NCBI GenBank assembly: GCA_018136815.1
Contig: CM030935.1
Location: forward strand, 5,928,351-5,992,350
Reading direction: 5' to 3'
DNA: 64,000 bases
From: Isochrysis galbana
Taxonomy: Eukaryota > Haptophyta > Isochrysidales > Isochrysidaceae
The notes below the pieces were generated by a model that was not told the DNA's origin, ran no database searches, and saw only the letters and a program-made list of their open reading frames with translations. A program made the position numbers and the translations under genes. Shown piece by piece: positions 35,233-46,300 of this stretch (positions are counted from its first letter, which is position 1; the number at the start of each line of letters is the position of its first letter).

Positions 35233-36377
35233 ATGGTGCGTGCCCTGCGGCGGCTCATATGGCGAGGCCGCGGTGGAATCACGCGCACGTGGGGCATACT
35301 CACACTTGTGTACACCACATCGCTCCGCCTAGTACGCTCGCTCCCAGCCCCTTATCTCCTCCCAAGCCCTCTCTCACACTGAGGGGCTCGAAGCCTCCGG
35401 TGAGACGGCTGCTCCAGGCCGGATGGGGAGCGCTCCCTGCCACTGCCACGCGCCACTTCCGTCACACTTCTGGTTCATCACACATCCCTCTCACCGCGCT
35501 TCCCTTTTATCACAATCGCCAACGCGGTGCCTCTCGGCTTCCACGCGCCTCTCCTGGAGATGGGGGTGGTGAGTGCGCCCCGCCGCCGCCGCGTAGAGTG
35601 TGCCGCTTACACTCTTCCCTTTCCCGCCTCACACCTCCCACCATGGTGATCTCTTCCTCGATATTCCAACGATTTGTAGCCTCGCCCGCCGCCCACAGTA
35701 TAGACCGTGCCCCACTTGTCTCCCCTCGCACCTTTCACTGCGGCGGTGACAGTGTCTGATGTACCGGGGATGATGAACATGTCCCTCGCCCACCACACTC
35801 GGCGCGCCATTTGCGCGACTCCTTCCCTTCCCTCAAACTTCCCAACGCGGCGCTCTCGGCCCAACATGATCAACACGCACCTGGAAGTGGTATCGTGCCG
35901 CCGCATACACCCAATCGAAAGCGCACTGCTTTGCCGCCTTCGCTTGCATCGCGCGAGACAAGGCCGTTTCCTTCTTCCGACAGTGCATACTCCTACAGCG
36001 GGTCATTGCCGCCGCACGGAGCGCAGCAAAGGGGTGCCCGAGGGCGCACAGTCAGGCGCCTTTCTCGCACAATCCCCACGCAGAAATCTCGCCTTCGCAT
36101 ATCCACATGTTCCTGGGGTGGTAGCATGCCGCTACGCAGAGTGCCGCTTGTGCCCTTTCTCAACCTTCTGCCTTCCCATCGAGCCAATCCGCACGAAGAA
36201 TGCTACCCCAACTTAAGGCCGCCGCAGCGGGGCCAGTCGCGCTGCCGGAGTCCTCGCATCCTCCCGCTCGCCGCCAAATAGCCGCCTAGCCCCGTCGCAC
36301 GGGAGGCCGTCAGTCTGCATGCAACCGTGGAGGCGCCGCTGACGGCGCCCCCCTCCCCTCCCGCATCAACCGCGCAG

Positions 36378-38823
36378 GTGCGACCCCAAGCTCTTTGAGA
36401 AGGCGCGCGCCGCAACCGACGCGCTCGCGATGGCCGATGTGGACCAAGGTACCTGGGCGCGGCTCTGGCGCAGTGCGGGTGGCGAGGCGCGCTACGCATC
36501 GCTGCATATCGCGCGCGGCGAGCAGTGGGATGTGCTGCTGCACATCTTTAGCCCAGTCCACCGACTCCCGGCATCAGCGAGGTCGCGCGCAGGCGGGTCA
36601 ACCTCGGCGGCTGCGCGCAGCCCAGACGTCCTTCTGCCACTCGCTGACGACATCCCCGATAAGGTGCCCGTGCCGCCCGATCCAGTGGTCATGTCTCGGC
36701 ACGCCGACAATGTGCTCACGCTGCTCAAGCCATTGGTCGGCTCAATCGTCGTGAGCATGCGACGGCCAAACGGGCAGGTGCTGGGGAGCCCGCGCCTTCT
36801 CGACGCCCGCACGAGCAGCTCGCTCCTCCAGTTGGGCGGCCCAACGCGGACTTACAAGGCGACCACAAACATAGCGGCCCTGATCGAGGTGGTGATGCGC
36901 CATGCGGGGCAGCCCGACCAGGTGCAGGGCAACCTGCCGTACATCGATTCCACCTTCCTCGACTACTTTTATGACCAGGAGCGCGGGCCGGCCGTCGCAG
37001 AGTCCGCCGTGCCACAGCCCACCGGACCGCCGCCAGTGCACGTAGTCCGTCCGGGGCCCCCACCGCCCGCCTCGGTCAAGTTGGAGACGGACACACCCAA
37101 GGGGGCGCCTGCCAAGGTGGTGGCGGCCACGCCGTCGCCCACCCAGCCCTCGCCCATTAGGGCGGCTATTGCGGCGCCTCCGTCCACGCCCACCAAGGCG
37201 GAGCGGGCGAACAAGCCGACGCCCATCCAGCCTTCCTCGGTCAAGTGGGAGGCGCAGACGAACAAGCCGCCGCCCGTCCAGCGCCCACTGGTCAGACCCG
37301 AGTCGCAAACAGCCAGGTCCGAGCCACCCAAGCCAGCTGCGATCACGCCGGAGCCGCCCAAGCTGCCACCCGACATTCCGGAGCCGCCCAAGCCGCCACC
37401 CAGCGTTCCCGGGCCGCCCCAGCCGGCGGCCACGGTTCCACAGCCGCCTAAGCCGACGCCCACCATCCCGGAGCCACCCAAGCCGGCGCCCACCATCCCG
37501 GAGCCGCCGAGGCTCGCAACTTCCACGCGGGAGCCGCCCGAGCCGGCGCCCACCGTGCCGATGACGTCCAAGCCAACGCCTTCCATTCCTGAACCGCTCA
37601 ATCCAGCGCCCACCATTCCGGAGCCGCCCAGGCGAGCGGCCACGGTTCCGCAGTCGCCCAAGCCGGCGCCCACCATCCTGGAGCAGCCCAAGCCATCGCC
37701 CACCATCCCGGAACCGCCCAACCTAGCTGCTCCCACGCAGGAGCCGCCCAAGCCGGCGCCCACCAATCCGGAACCGCCCAAGCCAATGGCCGCTAGGCCT
37801 GAGCCGCCCAAGCCGGCGCCCACTACGCCGAAGCTGCCCGGCGAGGTGGCAACTGCCCAGCCACATAAGCTGGCCCCGCCTGTTCCGGAGCCGCCCAAGC
37901 CGGCGATTGTGAAGCCTTCGCCGCCCAAGGCAGCTCCGCTCAATGAGCCTGAGGTGCCACTCGGCCCAATGTCCGCTCTCCCTATGGAGATGGCCGGATT
38001 CGAGACGTTGAATCGGCGGCCAAATGGGCTCGCCAGCCGCTACGGGCGCCACGGCGTCGGCTGTGCTGCCCACGCGCGCGCGAGGCGCATGTTGCGCCGG
38101 TTGGCGTTGCCGTCGGCGGGCGCCGAGGTGAGATCGGCGCTGCTCGTCGGCGAGACGCGCGGCGCTGGCACGTCGGCCCTTGCTGCATGGGCAGCCGCCA
38201 TGGCGATTGACGCCGGCGAACTCGAAGGCGCCACCTTCCTCTCCCTCGCCGATTTCTTGGAGAATTCAAATGGGGGCGACCTCGTCGCCGCACTCTGCGA
38301 AGCCTTCCGCAAGGCGCGCGCGCAACGACGGTTCGCGCTCGTCCTCGATGACGTACATGCCCTCTGCGACTTAGGCGGCCCATCGCTTGCGCCAGTGCTC
38401 GCTTCTCTGCTACGTGAGCCGCTCGACTCCGTGCCGTTGGAGGACGACCGCTCGCTGCTCGTGCTCGCCACGTGCACACGTGGGGACGAGTCGGCCCTCA
38501 GTGACATCTTTGACGTGAGCATCCAGGTGCCGCTGCTACGCGGAGAAAAGGCGATTGCCGAGGCGCTGCGCGCCTCACAAGCGCCGCCGCTGCATCCGGA
38601 TGCTGTCGAGCTGGCCGCCGCGACTGTCGCCGACGAGTGTCCAAATGGCGTGCCGATACGCACACTCTTCCGACGCGCCGACCGGGCAGCTGCACTCGCC
38701 GCGATCGATGCGGTCAACGGTGAAACTCAAGTGGACTTCGAAGCCTGCGCCGAGGCCGGCGTGAGCCCAGAGGCGGCGCTCCAATTGTCCGCCTTCGAGG
38801 AGGAGTGGGATGTTGACGGATGA
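36378..38823 (+). CDS. Proline-rich repeat protein with C-terminal NSF-D2-like AAA+ domain (P-loop lysine missing)
   Basis: The open frame runs from a probable splice acceptor (CGCGCAG|G, 36377/36378) to a stop at 38823; the ATG at 36430 gives 797 residues. Residues 1-200 (from that ATG) are unidentified. Residues ~297-500 are repeats of EPPKPAPTIP type. The C-terminal ~250 residues resemble the D2 ring of NSF/Sec18: ALLVGETRGAGTSALAAW at the Walker A position, FALVLDDVHAL at Walker B, SLLVLATCTRGDESAL (sensor 1) and IFDVSIQVPLL followed by a helix like the D2 lid. The Walker A lysine is replaced (G-A-G-T-S), so ATP hydrolysis is doubtful, as in other structural D2 modules. Upstream exons are unresolved. 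The D2 relationship is inferred from motif order. Confidence 0.6.
37318..37935 (+). repeat. Coding minisatellite: Pro-rich 13-15 residue units
   Basis: Degenerate units of CCGGAGCCGCCCAAGCCGGCG type, about 18-20 copies, kept in frame inside the AAA+-like gene. Unit length varies but always by multiples of three. Confidence 0.85.
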
Positions 38824-39070
38824 GCCGTGGAATACGCCCCACACTCTCGCGTTGCGGGAAGTCTAGGGTGAGGATTGTTGTCGTGATTGAGGACATACTA
38901 GAGTGCGCGCGCGTGCGTCCTCGGCTCTGTGGAGAGCATGCATGTCGGGAAAGCGGCCTGGCTGAGATGCGAGGTGTGCTTGATGGCGCTGTGTGCATCG
39001 AGGAGAGGGGACTGGGTGCGCGTGGTGTGTATCTTTTGGTGTTGGGCAGTAGCATCTTAGGTTCGAGCCA

Positions 39071-39400
39071 CAACTATCGTTAAAACGATAGGGTCATGGA
39101 GCGGGCTGCTGCGCGCTGCTTCCCTCGCCGCCAACCCCAACGCCGCCGCGTATCGGGCGATAGCGGCCCTAGCTCCACGTCACGCACCCGAGGCGCCCGC
39201 GAGAGGGCGCCCCCCTCTTCGGGGACTACGACGCCGCACACCCTCCACCACCCGCTTCTAGGCCACAGATGTCCAAGCGGGCCTCCAACCTCACATGGAC
39301 ATTCCGGGCTCAGGAAGGTGCAACTCGAGGTTCGTTCCCTTTTTTTGTTACACCCTTGCCGTCTATTTGGGTACAAAATTCTTACTGACCCCTAATTTAG
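39071..39400 (+). mobile_element. LINE-like 5' end with perfect hairpin and ORF1 start
   Basis: CAACTATCGTTAA AACGATAG (39071-39091), GGTC, ATG at 39096; ORF of 99 codons starting MERAAARCFPRRQPQRRR. The 3' part is missing. It lies 250 bp downstream of the AAA+-like gene. Confidence 0.7.
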
Positions 39401-39528
39401 ACACTATTCTCTTCCGTACACCGTGTCTTGCCACCTTCCTCGGGGAAGAAACGCGAGCCAGAAGAACACCCACCATCCAATCTACCCTAGAAACAAACTA
39501 TTGTTATGGTTTGACAACTAACTTTATA

Positions 39529-41307
39529 CTACCTCCATCCCAAAACTGAATGGCCTAGTAGCTTTAGACTTAAAAAAAAACGCTACTCCTTGCTCCTGGA
39601 GAGCTGGAGCTCAGAGTATGCTGTTTAGGGTACATTGGGGCTTGACCCCGTTACTTCCATCACCATCTTACTCTTAAGGCTCCATACAAACAATAGCACT
39701 TTCCAAGGGAGGTCTCACATCCTGTCTCTGGTGTGCGGCAGGGCATACTCGTTCGAACCATTCGCCGCAATAATGCACTCACACACCATACTCTTAGTAT
39801 CAAACAGTTTGTCTAGCTTCTCTGAAGGATATTCATTGAAAGCTGCGAGGCATTGGTCGGTGAACGTGTTCAAATTGAAGTTGCGATGCTTTGGTAGCCG
39901 CGAGTCCATCGACTTGAAAAAAACCAGGTCGCAAGCATTCGTGTCCGGAGAGTTTGCGACTTGCGGAAAGAATACAATCTCAGGCCCAGCCCAGCGGCCC
40001 TTTGGTTTGCACAGCATACTAGCAAGCCTCTTTTCCATCGAATCTCCACTGTCCTTGCTCATGTGAGGCGTCGCGTTGTCCATCTGTAGCGTGACCCGTG
40101 ATGCGTTCGGAAGCTTGCTGCGGATGGCTGGGATCACAAGCGTTCGCATCATCGACTCGAATTTTTCAGCATCCATCGTCACATCAACAGTCCTTAGGTC
40201 TCCTTTCTTCAGCCCTGTGCGCTTATCACCTCTCTTTGCAACCACCTTCTCGCACACACGCCAAGCTCCCACGAGACCATCAAAGTTGTGCACCGGATTC
40301 GGACGAGCAATCGCACACAACAGCATCACTTTCCCCACGAAACGCTTGGACACAAGCTTTTGCTTCGGCTTCTGCACACCGGGTGGGAGCTTCAGCTTGC
40401 CACCATGGCGATACACATAAAACCATTTCTCATCTATGTCAATATGGAGCTCCCATTTGTTGTTCACATTGTCTTTTGCCCACTGTAGACGCGAGTCGAT
40501 CATCGCTCCAGTGAGCGCCGGCCTCGTGGACTTGCCAACGACGCGCCACTTCTTCTTCTTCATGAAGCGTTGCACCGTTGACGAAGGCAGACCTGTCATT
40601 TCTTCGATTTCGGCAAAGGTGAGATCATATGCATTCTCACGGAGCACCTCCTCCAAATGCTCCGCCTCCTGCCGGCCAATGCGCTCTGGCCGTCCGCCTG
40701 CACCCTTACGCGATGCGGGCAGCTTGCCCTCTTGTGCCAAGCGCCTGCTCACCTTGGCCGGGTACTTACGACTAACATGATACTTCTCACACAGGCTGGC
40801 ATGGGCTCGCTTCCACTCGCGCCCGAACTTCGGCTGCGGAAGCCGTTCGTATGCCACAGCGACCGCAGCCTGACGATTCGGCGTCAGACTGCAACGCCTC
40901 TTCTTCCCTGCTCGGCGCCCATCATGGCCGTCGCTGCCGGGCGAGTCCGACGGCTGAGGGGGTGTGGATGGCTGCAGCTCGCTGCTCGCCGGCTGGCGCG
41001 GCGCTGAGGGCCCGCCGGTTCGCCTCCCATGTTGCGGAGGCTCTTTGATCTTGAGCCTCGCCATCGGGTGATTGCGCTTCCTTGTCTTGTCCGCGGAACT
41101 CGCGGGAACACTTCCCGCCGGGAGTGATATAGCGAGATTCACAAAACTCAGACAGATTGAAAAGGATAAACAAAATACTAAAGGCTCTTTAACCTTGATA
41201 GGATTAAGCCCCAATGTACCCGCTATCCTTAGGTTAAGAGTGTTTTTTTTAACGAGTTGTTTATGCCCTGCCAAAGCCCGATCCTTTCAGTTTTGGGATG
41301 GAGGTAG
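39529..41307 (-). mobile_element. Intact-looking Tc1/mariner-type DNA transposon with Stowaway-like ends
   Basis: 1,779 bp with inverted ends CTACCTCCATCCCAAAAC... (39529 onward and the complement ending at 41307), about 22 of 25 bases or better, flanked by TA on each side (39527-39528 and 41308-41309). It carries one transposase gene. The ends resemble the CTCCCTCCGTCCCAAA consensus of plant Stowaway/mariner elements. Confidence 0.88.
39715..41064 (-). CDS. Mariner-type transposase (DDD catalytic triad)
   Basis: Cut-and-paste transposase, 449 residues from the ATG at 41064 (an upstream in-frame extension to 41274 lies in the terminal region and is less likely). N-terminal basic and helix-turn-helix segments (SRKYPAKVSRRLAQEG; DLTFAEIEEMTGLPSSTVQRF). 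Catalytic motifs: IDIDEKWFY (first D), LQMDNATPH (second D) and SPDTNACDLVFF (third D), with about 49 residues between the second and third D. This is longer than the usual mariner spacing and nearer plant mariner-like enzymes. The frame is uninterrupted and the element ends are intact, so activity is possible. Confidence 0.9.
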   Translation of the reverse strand: MARLKIKEPPQHGRRTGGPSAPRQPASSELQPSTPPQPSDSPGSDGHDGRRAGKKRRCSLTPNRQAAVAVAYERLPQPKFGREWKRAHASLCEKYHVSRKYPAKVSRRLAQEGKLPASRKGAGGRPERIGRQEAEHLEEVLRENAYDLTFAEIEEMTGLPSSTVQRFMKKKKWRVVGKSTRPALTGAMIDSRLQWAKDNVNNKWELHIDIDEKWFYVYRHGGKLKLPPGVQKPKQKLVSKRFVGKVMLLCAIARPNPVHNFDGLVGAWRVCEKVVAKRGDKRTGLKKGDLRTVDVTMDAEKFESMMRTLVIPAIRSKLPNASRVTLQMDNATPHMSKDSGDSMEKRLASMLCKPKGRWAGPEIVFFPQVANSPDTNACDLVFFKSMDSRLPKHRNFNLNTFTDQCLAAFNEYPSEKLDKLFDTKSMVCECIIAANGSNEYALPHTRDRM

Positions 41308-41924
41308 TAGTTAGACGCGATGGAGCGCGCCGGCGCGACTCCCCTCTCTCTCGGGCCCCCCGCCGAGGGCAGCCCCCCTGCCCCCATGGACCAGTCGCTT
41401 GCGAAGCGACCGCGCCCACCCTCAGAGGCCGAGCAGGTGCGTGCGACCCGCGTCGCACCACACGGCCCGTGGCCCTGGCCACACCACCCACAGCAGCCAT
41501 GCTGGCCTCCCCCATGGGAGGCAGCAGACTGCAGGCCACAGAAGAACAGCATCATGCGGACAAGACCGACGCTCCAATGGGCATGCCTTATGGCAGAGGC
41601 CCCTCTCACCCTGGCCAGGGCCGCGCCGCCTCGGCGGCGCGGCTCAAGGCTGGGTGGCCCTCATGGGCACAACACATTGACAAACACCAACATCTCAAAT
41701 GCGCATACACAACTCTGTCCACAGAGAGAGAGAGAGAGACTGACAGGCACGACGCCCAGACGCCACGCACGAACAACACTACCGAAATACATGGAATACC
41801 CGCTGGCTGACGAATACGCCATTCGCAAAGGAAAAATCGCGCTCGACGCGATTTCGGTTTCCGACATCACCAAAGAAGCGCTAAAAAAGATGCGCTTCCT
41901 GTGCGTTCCGTGATAAGGATACGT

Positions 41925-42340
41925 TAGTGTGGAGAGTGTTGACGTGAGTGTAGTGTCATCTCGTCGGTCCATCGGCCCCGGACCGTCTGTCGTCTGTCGT
42001 TCTTCGTTCGTCGCTCTCGTTCTCGTTCTCGTTCCCGTTCTCGTCCCTCGTTCTCAACACTACCTCAATACCAAACCTCACCAATCCCCAAGCCTCAGCT
42101 TATCCAACCCGATCCACCCAGCTATGTCCGCTCCGTCGTCGCGCTCGCCCTCGCCCAAGCCCGTCCTCCCGCCTTTCTATGTTGAGGAGGTGGTCCAGCC
42201 CGTCATTGGCCACCCCCCAACTTCCGCCGCGCCTCTCGCCGCTTCCCTTCCGTCCCTTCTGTTCCCATCTGAGGCAGTGGTAACCTCGGATCCGTCAGAG
42301 GAGGGAGGGGGAGGGGGAGAGAGGGGCGCGCTCGGGCCAC
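41925..42340 (+). mobile_element. Retroelement leader with gag-like ORF start (segment A family)
   Basis: Begins near TACGTTAGTGTGG, has a TCTCGTTCTCGTTCC-rich leader and an ATG at 42124 opening MSAPSSRSPSPKPVLPPF, continuing EEVVQPV...SAAPLAASLPSL, parallel to ORFs at 33.8 and 52.7 kb. It ends in poly-G/GA sequence. Confidence 0.55.
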
Positions 42341-42384
42341 GCTCGCGAGAAGAGAGAGGGGGTGCGGGGGGGGGGGGGGGGAGC

Positions 42385-42500
42385 CCCCCTCCTGTATCAC
42401 TGTGTTTTGGACTGTGTTTGGCTGTGTTTGTACAAATGTAAAACACAGCCTGTTTTTACTGTATTTGGAGACGCTCCTGCTGTGTTTCCCAGCTAGGCGC
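42385..42500. repeat. Degenerate relative of the 13.2-kb MITE
   Basis: Repeats of TGTGTTTGG/CTGTATTTGG and a right end TGTGTTTCCCAGCTAGG resemble the MITE at 13190-13375 (CGTATTTCCCATCTAGG). The left terminus is not found, so this is a partial or decayed copy. Confidence 0.4.
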
Positions 42501-42569
42501 CGGGAGGCAGGAGGGCACCCAGGGCCAGCGAGGCGAGCGAGGGAGTAGAATGTTATCGACACGATCCGG

Positions 42570-42646
42570 AGTAGAGCTCGCTGCGTTCAACGCCGCTCCC
42601 CCCTGCGTTATAAGGGGGAGCGGCGTTGAACGCAGCCATCTCTACT
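42570..42646. repeat. 77-nt near-perfect hairpin (23 + 7 bp stem)
   Basis: Arm 42580-42602 and arm 42614-42636 are exact reverse complements over 23 bp (11-nt loop). After a 3x3 mismatch, AGTAGAG/CTCTACT (42570-42576 and 42640-42646) adds seven pairs. The two possible roles are a foldback element or a small-RNA precursor. Confidence 0.85.
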
Positions 42647-42699
42647 TGGGGTGCTATGCACGGGAGGTATTATTAGACCTATAATTGGCTCGCGGCAGT

Positions 42700-43330
42700 T
42701 ACCTTCTTTCGCCCTCCTCGCGGCGGTTGGAACGCGCGGAGAGGAGAGAGGGAGAGGGAGAGGGAGAGAGAGACACATGGGTGAGAGGGAAGACAGAATA
42801 AAAGAGAGAGATAAAAATCAAGTGAGGGGGACAGTTCAGAGGGGGGAAGGCGCAACACCAGCTCAACGCGAGGGTATGCGTACTTCATTCAGAGAATGAA
42901 AACCGTATAAATGAGGGGAGGGGTTCATGCCTGACTCTCGGGAGTTGATGGGGGGGAGGGAAGTCGAGAGGGGGGGGGGGATATGGACCGGCCCGCCCCC
43001 CCCCCCCCCCCCCTTTCCCATAATTTCCAACGGACAGAGAGAGATAAAAGAGGGGGGGGGGAGGGGGGGAGGACGGGGGAGTGGGGGAGAGGGAAGCAGC
43101 AGAAGGAGAGAGTTCTCGCGCGTACTTGATAAGAAGAGAGGCGGAGGGAGGAGTGCCGAGGAGTTGGCGACTTCCGTCTCCACCGTCTCTGCCCAGGCCC
43201 ATCTACTACCACTTCGACTCGATTTATTGATGCTTTTGAAGGCGTTCCCGCGAGGCGTGCGCGGAGAGGAGCGACGAGCGACGAGCGAAAGAACGAGGAG
43301 GAGGGAGAGAGAGAGCCAGAGCCAGAGCCA
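42700..43330. repeat. GA/poly-G low-complexity region upstream of the ankyrin-ART gene
   Basis: GA-rich sequence with long G and C runs (about 42965-43012) and AGAGCCAGAGCC repeats just before the ATG at 43340. No gene. Confidence 0.75.
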
Positions 43331-43339
43331 GAGAGCCGG

Positions 43340-46300
43340 ATGTCCGAGCTAGGCTTCAGTTGGCTCTCCCCATCGAGCAGCATGCCTCGTGGCGGGCTGC
43401 CTCCTCTCCACCGCTCGACAGTCGCTAGTGTCCCTCTTCACATGCTCTCCTCCACGAGGGCAGAGAGGGATTCCCTCGCCCTCTCTCTCTCTTCCACGAG
43501 GGCAGAGAGGGATTCCCTTGCCCTCCGCCTTCAGGAGAGCGAGCAGAAGCTCAAGGACGCGAGGGAGGAGGCGGCGCGTGCCGAGGAGCGCCGGAAGGAC
43601 GTGGAGAGGAGGTGCTTCGAAGCGGAGGAGAGAGAGGCCAGGGCGAGGACGGAAGAGAGGCTGGGGAGGGATGGGGAGGGAGAGGATGAAGATGCGCGAT
43701 CCCTCGTGCAGCAGCTGCAGGCCCAGCTCGACGAGGCGCACCGGATGCTAGAGGAGGCGCACCGACAACTGGACGAGAGTACACGGCATGAGCCCCCCAT
43801 GCTTGCCGCCTCTCTGGTGGCCCAGCAGCCGCTGGCCATCGCCAGGGAGCCGTCCCTCCACCGGATGGCGTCGTCTATCCGCGAGGTGGCGGAGGCGATG
43901 CGCGAGGAGCGTAGGCAGAAGTCGTGGGAGCTGATCCAGGCTGCTCGCGAGGACGCCCTCCTCGAGGCGCGGCTCGCCAAGGAGGACGAGGTCGAGCACT
44001 GGCAGCCCAAGTCGTGGGTATCGTCGTTGCACGAAGTGCCGGACGGGCTCGCCAAGGTGATCATGGAGCCCATCGTGGAGAAGCTCGACCACCTCGAGGA
44101 TCACGACTCCGATCAGGCGCGGCGCACACAGCTTGCCTTCCTGCGCAACCTGGGCAAACGCTGTCGTGGGCTCGAGAAGGGCCACGACCAGGAGTTGATG
44201 CTCGAGCTGCTGAAGGCTGGGCGCGCCGGCTTGCTCGAGCGGCTAGCGTCCGTGCTTACGCGCGGCATCAAGGACCTTGCGGACGCCGAGGCGGCGACGG
44301 GCGCCGAACTGCACGCCAAGTTTGTGGCGGAAGAGCTGCCAGACTTGTCATATGGCAAGCTTAACTCCTTCTTCGAAGGGCTGGAAGGGCTCATCGGCTC
44401 GCCCAACCCTAACTTGCTTGACACGATGGCGCACGAGCATTGCGCCGGGCCGGACGCGAAGTACATGTTCACCACGCTCAACTACTCCATTTCCACCTTC
44501 TCGTCGTGGGAGTGGTACTTCGTGTACGACCCCGACAAGGGCAGGACTGAGGTGCTGCCCGCCGACGGAGACTGGCCGACCGAGCAATACCCGCTCGCGG
44601 TGGTCCCCTCGGGCGAGACCCGCCGCTACCGGAAGGTTCTCTCGCTCGCCTCGTTTGAGCGCGTGCTGCGCGAGAAGAACCAGAAGCTCGAGGCAGTCGG
44701 CGCCAATAAGCTCCAGACAGTCGAGTTCGTCGCGTCCCGGCTCTACACCGGGCCGATGTTCATGAAATACAACACTGCGTTGCGCGCTTGCGGCAAGGAC
44801 CCGCGCTTCGTCGAATTCTTCAAGAAGCTCAACCACGGTAACATGTACACGACGACGCTGCACGTCATCAACTCGGCAATCGTCAAGCTAGGCAAGATCA
44901 CCGCGCAGAGCAAGGTCTATCGCGGCATCAGCGGCCGAACCCTCCCCAAGGATTTCATGGACCCCGCCCGAACTGAGCCGAGGGGCGGCATCGAGGTGCG
45001 CCGCTCTGCGGCTGGACGCGCACCGCCACCCATCCCGCTGACCGCTGCACCCGCGCGTGCCCACCGCTCTCCTCCGCCCTTCTCCGCTCGCAGCTGGGCT
45101 TCATGAGCACCACACACGACAAGTCCGTAGCCGTGCACTACGCGCAGAAGAAGGGCGTCGTCTTCGAGATCCAAATGGGAATGATCGATCGTGGCGCCGA
45201 CCTCAGCTGGCTCTCGCAGTACCCGCACGAGAGGGAGCTGCTCTTCTCGCCGCTCACGGGCTGCGAAATCATCGACCTCGAGGTCGAGGGCTCGCTGCTT
45301 GTCGCCAAGGTCCGGCTGTCCGTCAACTTGACCACGCCTACCATTGAGCAAGTCATCGCAAAGATGCAGTCGGCTAACCTGCAGCTCCTCGATAACATTC
45401 GCGCCAACGTGCTGCAAGCCAACCCGCCTGCGCGCGTTCTGCTCGCGCTCGACGGGCTGCGGAATACTCAGGCGGCGCGCGACCCGGCCTTCTTTAACGA
45501 CGCCTCCAATTTTCGCTCGGCGACGGAGGTTGCGCTTTCGGAGCAGAAGGAGGCGTTCGCTGTGCTTGCTGACGAGAGGCTGTGGGAGGAGGTCGCCCGA
45601 GAGGGTGACGGCGACGAGCAGGTCGTGGAGAGCCTGTCAACGCGGATGTGGAACGCCGCTTTGGTCTCGGCACGATCGAGCCAGCACGGTGCAGCCATCC
45701 AGCTGCTGCGCCAATCGATGCGCCGCGAGCTAGTGGAAGAACGCTTGTCGCCTCGGAGGCGCGCGTTGGCCTCGTCCGGCGGTAGACCCAGCACGGGCGA
45801 GGACACGCCTTCCTCAGGTCCGGCACATCGGAAGGAGGCGATGCTCAGCAGGATCCACTCTGCCGTCGGGGCGGACGGCATCGATCTCGCCGGCTTCTTG
45901 GCATTGGCCACCGAATTGCTGCCACAGCTGCCGCCGGAACAGGTGCCACTCGTTTTCAAGCAATGTGACATCGACCGCAGCGGCAGGATCAACTCTGCCG
46001 AGGCGAAGGAGGTGATGGAAAAGCTGATCGATCTCGAGGGCGGCAATCGGCGCACCGGGATGCAAAGCAAGGGCAACAAGCCGCTCTTCGCCACAAAGGC
46101 GTCTATGGGACCATCCAAGACGCGCAGGATGTCGCTGATGGAGTCGTCGACTGACACGCTCCCCAAGACGGAACGCGAGCTTAAGATCGCGGCCGCTATC
46201 GATGAGGCGCTGCAAAAGGCCAGCGGGCCGGAGCAACAAGAGGATATCCGGTTGGTGGTTCGTCTCCTCGAGCTAGGAGCACCACAGCCGTGGCCTTCTA

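Larger units (their letters stand above)
39515..41913 (+). mobile_element. LINE-like element 5' region, interrupted by a mariner-type transposon in its hairpin
   Basis: The left arm CAACTAACTTTATA (39515-39528) and right arm GTTAGACGCG (41310-41319) flank the mariner element. Joined, they give the hairpin and an ATG at 41320. ORF 41320-41913 (197 codons) starts MERAGATPLSLGPPAEG with LAKRPRPPSEAEQ, homologous to the other ORF1 starts, and ends MRFLCVP. A function as an RNA-binding ORF1 protein is only inferred. Confidence 0.65.

Noticed and set aside
35607..35906. Minus-strand 99-codon ORF between 35.6 and 35.9 kb
   Set aside because: No family features, no splice context, and overlapping open frames on the other strand; G/C-rich sequence gives such frames by chance.
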